Made by a program: the position numbers and the translations under genes. Below, piece by piece: positions 58,201-64,000 of a stretch of DNA of 64,000 nt (the first letter of the stretch is position 1; the number at the start of each line of letters is the position of its first letter). Under the pieces are notes generated by a model. That model ran no database searches, was not told the origin of the DNA, and saw nothing but the letters and a program-made list of their open reading frames with translations. Source of the stretch: Crossaster papposus (lineage: Eukaryota; Echinodermata; Asteroidea; Velatida; Solasteridae); contig JBAIAA010000315.1 of assembly GCA_037893245.1 (NCBI GenBank), positions 1,240,001 to 1,304,000 on the forward strand, read 5' to 3'.

Positions 58201-61200
58201 TTCCGGAATGTCTACGAACCCAAACATTGTATAACTGCCAATTAATAGGCCTATGTCAATTTATGTTTTGTTTTATCAGACACATCTGAGTTTCCTTCAG
58301 TGGTCAATCATACTTTTGTTTCGGCTATTACTATTGGAGATCAGTAATTATAACAAGACATTGTTTTAATTGTTTAATAGCTTATTTTTCCTAAGTCAGT
58401 ACTTTTGATAACAAGTTATTATTGGCATTGTTCTATGTCTTGCAGTTTTAATATCGTACAAGAACCATAGACTGAATGGGGATAAGGGTGGAATGTCGTC
58501 ATAAATACACCTCTTACATTTAACATTTAGTGTGCAGCTGTCGCAGTGAGTATCACATCTTTCACTGGTTGTACAGCACATGTGCACAGCTCCGTTGTCT
58601 GCCCTGGTCAGTACACCTGTCGCGAGATCTTGTCTCGTCAATTGGCCATGGTAGTCGCCTTCAGTTATCACTGCCGGAGGCTGATTGGTCAGCTCCACGT
58701 CGTCTCTCAGCCAAGTCAGATTGGTGGCTGGGTTGCTGCTCTCGGTGGTGACACAGCTGAGGGAGACGGTAGCGCCAGCGAATAGTGTGCGCGGGCAGGC
58801 TGTTATGATGACCGTTCTGGTACAAACTGGATAAAGTGCAACTTCCTTTTAGGAAGGCGTTTTTTTCGATAATATGCCTAAATATATTCCAATGTACAAA
58901 CGAGAATCTAGAGTGAAGTCGTTCTTCAGGATATCAGCAAGTAAGCTGCATTAGCTCAACTGTAGAAATCACCTAAAATGGCTTCCCTCAAACGTTATCT
59001 CGCGATAAACTATATACATAGAGGAACTTACATTGCACATCTAGGGGACCAAAAGAGCTTTCTAGACTGACGGACCCCTCGTCCCTCTGCGCCACGCACC
59101 GGATAGTGTCTCTGTTGTAAGCTTTTGTCATTAAGAACAGTACGATAGCGGTGAAAGTGTAGCGATTGTCTTGCGATACTGAAGAAGATGTGTAACTGGA
59201 CAAAGGGTCATTTCCGTTGAACCAATGCAACGACCAGTCAGATGGGAAGCCCAATGCCGCTCGGCATTGCAGGTGGTTCCAGATATTCTCATTCATTGAC
59301 GGGCTGCCAGTGATTACCGGTGTATCTGGTGGCCCTAAATACAAAAGGAAAACAAAAGTGTGGTTATCCTAATCATCCTTAACCATCGCCGTGTTTTTGG
59401 CCAAAATATGTCGAATGTAGGCGGCCTGGGGGGCAAGGGCCGGTTTAAAGGTAGTTATAGGCCCTGAGACTGCAAAATGTGAGATAGCACATGCAACACA
59501 AAAGCCTTGATGTGTAAACGAATATCTGCAAAAATCATGTCAGTCAGATGTTTACGTCATTTTGTGGGAGTCCCTTGAATGTGAAAGGTCGTTGGTATGC
59601 TTATCCATGACTAAGTCTTCGTTGACGACAATGTTATTTAAATGACAGTGCTAGCTAGTTCTAGGGATGACCATGGATTTAAAGAACTTCTTCACATCTG
59701 AAATAACTGTTCTTTCTTTCTTAATTACCGTTAACACTAAGTGTAATTGCTACAAACGGCAAAGGTGGTTGCGACTCGTCCGTACTGGCCACACACTTCA
59801 CATCCTGTCTGTGATTGCTCCTGTTTGGAGTGAACGTCCACGTGTCGGTGGTGTTGACCAATCCGCCACCTCCCCCAGTGGACGGGCTTTTGGTACTTTG
59901 CAAGACACCACTGAGGATCCACTCAATCGTTGGTGCTGGTCTGGTACCCTGAATCTCACACCGAAAGGCCGTCGGTGTGTCTTGGTCTACATCTACAACA
60001 CCGCCGAGTCTGGCACCGTCAGGGCCGTATAACATCATCAAAGAAGCCTTCGGTGGCACTGGAGACCAAAACAGGACACGATGACTTGGAAGGATTCAAA
60101 TTGTATATCAAGGCTGTGAAAGTTTGGAATATTGACGATATTAATAACAAATGGCCTCGTCTGATGGATGCGTACACTAATGTAACTACTAGTATGTTAA
60201 ATTTCAAACTGGTATGTAAAAAGCACAAGTAAGATGAACAATATTTGTCCAAAATATGAGTTCCATAAGTTTGTACCTAGTATACCACAGCTCTGTAGAA
60301 CTTTGTTACTTCGTGGAGCTGTAGCCATCAAAACAGTATTCGTTTCCAGGCTTTAAACTCTCACCTTTCACGTATAGTGTGACGCCCGTACTAATTCCAG
60401 CACTGTCGTCCTCATTAACAACACCACACAGCAACATGTGCCCGTGCTGACTCTCTACAATCTGCACTGTAACACTGCTAGTTCGGTTGGTCCATCCGTC
60501 TACGCTCTCGGCGTCAGTGCTGTTAACAGCTGTGAGTTCCTCGCCGCCCAATAACCACGTGAAGGATGCACCTGTATCTATGTCATGTGCTTCGCAAGTA
60601 AACCGATGGTTCTCGCCTTCCACCAGGTATGCTATACCACCAGTTGAAGGGTAGCTGCCAGTTGAGTCCGATATAAAAAGGTTGGTGAGAGGCGCTACGA
60701 AGAATAATAAAGTATAACATTTGTCAAAATTAATTAATAGCCACTTCCTTGATTATAAAAATGGTGTGAGGACTTAAGGTAGTGTTTTACAGATTGTAAT
60801 ATTTTGAAGGCTTTTATTAAGGTTTTCTTGGCTAGCCTCTCAAAGCTCCTTGGCCACTCGAGCTGTAAACAGAAAAAGTCGGCACTGGTTCCCGATTCCT
60901 CCATTCAAACATGGGAAGGGAACCAGCCTAAACAAATATTTTGCTTAAAGCCGTTTAAAGACTTTTTTAAACCAAAATGTTATCTGAAATATATTTTGTA
61001 GCCATTTTAATTTTGTTTGAAACAAGATTTAGGCCTACTAACTTCATCACTATTATAGTATTTTTCTCTACAAATGTATCCCTCTGATAAACATGGTAAT
61101 AATTATATCCTATTCGTAATTTTACAGTGGAACAAGAAGTTAACGGTTATTGCTCGTTTAGCCAATGAGCGTTAGTAAGCAGTGAAAAAGTCACTTTGAA

Positions 61201-63850
61201 CCGAATAGCGGAGGGCGACTTTGATTGTGACAGCCAATGAACTTTCAGGATTTGTATATGGGGGTCATAACCTACGTCTTGGTACATACCATTGACGTCC
61301 AGCGTGACAGCTGCAGATGGGAAAGGTGGCTGCGATCCATGTATGCTTGCCACGCACTTCAACAACTCGCCCTGGTCAGCTCGACTAGGGATGAACGTCA
61401 AGGTGGACGAGGTGTTGACCAAACCATCGCCTTCTGTAACTGATGTGCTGATGGGATCTTGAAGGTCATCGCCAACATACCAGTAGATATCCGCGCCCGG
61501 TCTAGTTCCTCGCACCACACATGTGATATTTTGTTGGGTTCCTTCATCAACACTGACTGTAGACTGAATCTGGTTCTCGCCGGAGTCGTACAGTGACATG
61601 CCAGACGGTACAGGAGGAACTACGACATTAGACAAAAAAGGAAGAACAAGGCGAGTACTTTGTTACACACAAATCAAGATTCTAAAAAAGACAACTTAAA
61701 ACGTGCGTTTATATGTAGGGCCTACATAACAAAGAACAAGTGTTGAACTGTAGGTTTTTCTTTTAATACGAAAATGAATAAAAAATTTGCTTTGAAAACA
61801 AATTAAGGAGAATGGAATTTAAAATACAAATATGGCAACTATTAAAGTTGCAGCGCAAACGAAAACACGTTGTTGGTGTTTTCGCACCAACTTGGCCAAC
61901 TGGCAACAACATTGTTGTTGGAAAGTAATTTACCTTTGACGTCAAGTGTGACGCTTATGGTAATACCAGGTACGCCATCCTCGTTGGAAGCACGACACTG
62001 CAGTGTTTCACCGTGGTTGCCTCCTAGTGCAGACACGGTAGCAATACTGGTACTGGTAGTCAGTCCATGGTCACCAACCACGTGGATATTATGGTCGGGT
62101 GTTAACTGTTGTCCGCCCAGCGTCCACACAAATGAAGCACCTGGATTAGAGGTTGGCACCTCGCAAGTAAACTGGTGATCGACACCAGCCACTACAAAAG
62201 AGGTGTTGCCAGTAGACGTGTAGTTCTTTGTCGGGTCAGACAGGATAATGGTTTCCGGAGGAGCTACAAGATTACAACGAAAACCACTACAGCATGAAAC
62301 CGCGTTCAATGCATATCTAATGTGTGCTCTACTGTATTGCAAATGATTTGGTAGCTTTTGTCGGATCTCCTCAAAACTCAACGGATAAACGAACCTGATT
62401 GTTCATATTTATGTATACGTGTGCATACGTGCGCCGATTGATTTTATTCCACGTGTTACTGTTGTAAATGTAAAGAAATGTATAAAGAGCACGGATCCAG
62501 TATTGTTGCTCAAGGGGCTACATAATTATTATCCCTGCTCATTCGGCCAAGGAAACACTCCAAAGACAATATCAGCTCCCTTGGGAGTATAACGCTCGAT
62601 GCTGCCATTTCGCCGCAAAGCAGCTAGAATCAACCACAACAACCGTCCCTGACCTCACAGTTACCAATTTACTCTTGGGTTGAAGACGCAATGGGAGACC
62701 GAATGAGTGACCAAGTGCCTTGCCCAAGAGCACGTCGCACAACATAACTCCAGGCTGGACTCGAAACCACAACCTGCAGAATTACCTGCAGACCGCAAAT
62801 TCAACACTCTAACCCACGAAGCCACGGCTCTCAAGGGCTACCATCGGACTTACCAAAGACGTCCAGTATCACTGCTTTAAATGGCAACGGCTGCTGGGAC
62901 TCTGCCGTGCTCGCCACACATCTAACCTCCTGTCGGTGATTGGCTCTGCTTACATTGAACGTCCAACTGTCACTTGTGTTGACCAATCGATAATCTTCTC
63001 CTGAGGGTGCACTGGTATTACGCCGCGACTGAACGTCGATAAACCACTCGATGGCTGTCGCTGGTCTGGTACTCCGAACGTCGCATGTAAAAGTTTGGGA
63101 AGTATCAGGTTTTACCGCGGCGATGGTCTGTAATCTTGCTCCACTTGAGTCATATATGGTAATAGAAGAAGCCTTTGGTGGAACTTAAAAAAACAACAAA
63201 AAAAACCTGAATAAATATTTTGTATTAATGCTCTGTAGGTTAATTTCCGTCTTAGGTTGATGATGACAAGTGTATTTTGTGTACGCAAATCGCCCGGCAT
63301 AACAATGCCAAAGGTCTGCAGTGCGTCATCGTCTATTTCTGTCGGTGGCGGTTACCTGACCTACAGAGTTTAGACGTAAGGGAATGTTCAGGTCAGGAAA
63401 CCAACATGCTTTGGTTACATGTACTTGTAAACGCTTGGTGGTGTATGGTTAAATAAAAAAGGCACAACTCAAGCAACCTCTAATAAAGCAATATCTAACA
63501 ATTGCTAAAAAATCAGCTACCTTTGACATCCAGAACCACACTGACACTGATGCTAGGCTGGATGTCTACATTCCACGCTCGGCAACACAGTGACTCGCCG
63601 TGGTCACGCCCAGTCACCGATACGATAGCAACACTCGTGCTGTTTATCAGCCCATTGGCATTGGTCACATTGGTGACGTAATCCGGAGAGAGTTTTCGAC
63701 TTCCCACTGTCCAGTTGAATGCAGCCTCTGGATCTATCCCCGGTACCATGCACATGAACTCGCGATCGACTCCCTCCACCAGATAAGCTATACCTTCACT
63801 GGATGGGTATACACCGGTAGAATCGGTGAACGAGATGTTTGTAGGGAAAA
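52227..63850 (-). CDS. Gene B: paralogue of gene A (5' end off window, 3' end present)
   Basis: At least 15 exons in the window: Ig types A and B for pairs 3-5, Ig 11-14, mucin exon, FN3, proline linker, transmembrane exon and tail. All junctions are phase 1 and no stop was found. It lacks the Ser/Thr stalk and first FN3 domain of gene A. The predicted C terminus is YRKRRAARELG then DIPNKGKKK and a stop: a short basic tail with no enzyme domain, suggesting an adhesion or recognition molecule rather than a catalytic receptor. MAM exons are presumably beyond 64000. Confidence 0.85.
53645..53788 (-). CDS. Gene B: transmembrane exon
   Basis: 48 codons: GQGVNEGLGEPQGN, then about 25 hydrophobic residues (FIALIVIFAIIALISVVVAV), then the stop-transfer YRKRRAARELG. 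This orients the Ig/FN3 part outside the cell. Acceptor gtttcttttcag at 53789, donor TTGG|GTAAGA at 53644. Confidence 0.85.
54048..54083 (-). CDS. Gene B: 12-codon proline linker exon
   Basis: Encodes APTPPIEPGPT between the FN3 and transmembrane exons. Acceptor tttcctctag at 54084, donor ACAG|GTAAGA at 54047. Length (36 nt) and phase fit both neighbours. Confidence 0.7.
54215..54410 (-). repeat. MITE-family copy shared by both gene copies (right)
   Basis: gttaaccagttcgagccgga, gttttccccagattcaaaac and agcaaggccggaaatg; same element and position as 160-350, so it predates the duplication. Confidence 0.65.
54818..55111 (-). CDS. Gene B: fibronectin type III domain
   Basis: 98 codons, counterpart of gene A exon 28: LTIAWIPGNDEG, YTLTDLHPATVYEIEVYAEN. 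Acceptor attaccacag at 55112, donor CTTC|GTAAGT at 54817. Confidence 0.9.
55544..55855 (-). CDS. Gene B: shortened mucin-like exon with repeat-derived acceptor
   Basis: 104 codons with about 7 octapeptide units of the IVATTPPP type, then TTSPSTTPATASP and TTTMLPVSSTTASP. The original acceptor is missing. The first usable one is ccaattgtag|CA at 55856, inside a repeat unit, and it preserves phase 1 (312 nt). Donor CCAT|GTAAGC at 55543. Confidence 0.65.
56995..57327 (-). CDS. Gene B: Ig domain 14
   Basis: 111 codons: VGENALLVCVAKGNPFP, IAWTGP, ILRITQVTGEGDYGQYSC. Acceptor tatctctaaag at 57328, donor GGAG|GTGAGC at 56994. Confidence 0.85.
57927..58211 (-). CDS. Gene B: Ig domain 13
   Basis: 95 codons: DPIEEGESVSLSC, ITWEKVG, EQAGPYRCLGNN. 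Six residues differ from gene A. Acceptor ggttcgtag at 58212, donor CACT|GTAAGT at 57926. Confidence 0.9.
58518..58826 (-). CDS. Gene B: cysteine-rich Ig domain 12
   Basis: 103 codons, same extra-cysteine arrangement as gene A (VHMCCTTSERCDTHCDSC). Acceptor ttatccag at 58827, donor AAAT|GTAAGA at 58517. Confidence 0.8.
59032..59334 (-). CDS. Gene B: Ig domain 11 (fast-diverging)
   Basis: 101 codons: GPPDTPVITGSPS, LQCRAALGFPSDW, LHWFNGN, IRCVAQRDEG. By my count about 26 of 303 bases differ from gene A exon 21, changing about 20 residues. Acceptor gtatttag at 59335, donor CAAT|GTAAGT at 59031. Confidence 0.85.
59729..60058 (-). CDS. Gene B: Ig domain, type B, pair 5
   Basis: 110 codons: MMLYGPDGARL, FRCEIQGTRPAP, IEWILSG, VKCVASTDESQPP. 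About nine residues differ from gene A exon 20. Acceptor gtctccag at 60059, donor AACG|GTAATT at 59728. Confidence 0.85.
60365..60694 (-). CDS. Gene B: Ig domain, type A, pair 5
   Basis: 110 codons: SDSTGSYPSTGGIAY, HRFTCEAHD, FTWLLGGEEL, LLCGVVNEDD. Acceptor cttcgtag at 60695, donor AAAG|GTGAGA at 60364. Confidence 0.85.
61290..61619 (-). CDS. Gene B: Ig domain, type B, pair 4
   Basis: 110 codons: MSLYDSGENQIQ, ITCVVRGTRPGA, IYWYVGDD, LLKCVASIHGSQP. About 15 residues differ from gene A exon 18. Acceptor atgtcgtag at 61620, donor AATG|GTATGT at 61289. Confidence 0.85.
61934..62263 (-). CDS. Gene B: Ig domain, type A, pair 4
   Basis: 110 codons: VAGVDHQFTCEVP, NPGASFVWTLGG, LQCRASNEDG. Three codons shorter than gene A in the loop after LTPDH. 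Acceptor cttgtag at 62264, donor AAAG|GTAAAT at 61933. Confidence 0.85.
62533..62849 (-). mobile_element. tRNA-derived SINE (gene B only)
   Basis: The minus strand starts near 62829 with gccgtggcttcgtgggttag (A-box-like), then tggtttcgagtcc (B-box-like) and ctcttgggcaaggcacttgg, a stretch common in animal SINEs. The corresponding gene A intron (10067-10250) lacks it. It sits within about 25 bp of the donor of exon 62854-63183. Confidence 0.7.
62854..63183 (-). CDS. Gene B: Ig domain, type B, pair 3
   Basis: 110 codons without a stop: ITIYDSSGARLQT, FTCDVRSTRPAT, IEWFIDV, VRCVASTAESQQP. Acceptor tttttaag at 63184, donor TTTG|GTAAGT at 62853. The exon has no Met, so ATG-based ORF calling misses it. 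A SINE ends only a few bases from the donor. Confidence 0.85.
63521..63850 (-). CDS. Gene B: Ig domain, type A, pair 3
   Basis: 110 codons, counterpart of 13156-13485: VEGVDREFMCMVP, AFNWTVGS, LCCRAWNVD. Arg before the second core Cys has become Cys (LCCRA), adding an unpaired cysteine. Acceptor caaatttag at 63851, donor AAAG|GTAGCT at 63520. Confidence 0.85.
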
Positions 63851-64000
63851 CTAAATTTGATGAAAAAATAAACAGAGCTGCAAATTACCTTTATAGTTTC
63901 TATTGTTTGTTAGATAAACAAGAAACAGCCTGGAATACCTTGATCATTCCAATGTGATTTAGGAAATCTTTGGTTGAAATCACATCATGCTAATTACTGT

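Larger units (their letters stand above)
54215..64000. repeat. Segmental duplication, right copy (gene B)
   Basis: Counterpart of 160-13500. Main differences: a deletion that joins the mucin array to the intron upstream of the stalk exon (near 55875), lack of the 9060-9630 and 10769-12863 insertions, and a private SINE at 62533-62849. Confidence 0.9.

Noticed and set aside
62760-62830. tRNA gene
   Set aside because: A- and B-box-like motifs are present but no cloverleaf can be closed, and the downstream text is SINE-like.

Overview
This is animal nuclear DNA: single-domain exons of extracellular proteins separated by AT-rich introns with GT-AG splice sites, many inverted-repeat DNA transposons, a tRNA-type SINE, a DIRS-like retroelement and a broken 18S rRNA gene. 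The 18S text around 33250-33360 and the frequent palindrome TAGGCCTA suggest an ambulacrarian, most likely an echinoderm. That assignment comes from pattern memory, not from a search.

Two tandem paralogues of one large modular cell-surface protein gene run on the minus strand. Gene A has its 5' end in the window: an ATG and signal peptide at 41473, then 28 exons down to 770. Its 3' end lies off the left edge. In order it encodes a signal peptide, three MAM domains of three exons each, ten Ig domains arranged as five alternating pairs of two Ig types, four further Ig domains, a Ser/Thr stalk, a fibronectin III (FN3) domain, a mucin-like exon with about 19 repeats of 8 residues, and a second FN3 domain. 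Gene B enters at the right edge (63850) and ends near 52227. It has the same Ig series, a shorter mucin exon directly after the last Ig, one FN3 domain, a proline linker, a transmembrane exon and a short basic tail. Introns also align between the copies (about 160-10580 with 54215-63185, and 13156-13485 with 63521-63850), so the duplication is fairly recent. Every intron that could be resolved is phase 1, the classic exon-shuffling pattern.

The other DNA is mostly mobile elements. A 6.6-kb PIF/Harbinger-like transposon (28861-35437, TCA target duplication) lies in the second intron of gene A. It carries a decayed transposase, the remains of a second ORF, and a palindromic element that encloses a piece of ribosomal DNA (external spacer plus 18S); a 396-bp MITE has inserted into that 18S. 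Two 1.1-kb composite elements with TGGCCCTGTCACAC ends lie in opposite orientation at 23020 and 45258. A DIRS-like remnant (10769-12863) is present in gene A only, and a SINE (62533-62849) in gene B only.

The 10.7 kb between the genes (41474-52226) shows no gene I can support. It holds transposons and simple tandem arrays, including a 27-bp array at 51350-51990 that is open in several frames. Exon coordinates were read by eye from splice sites and reading frame; no transcript evidence was available.
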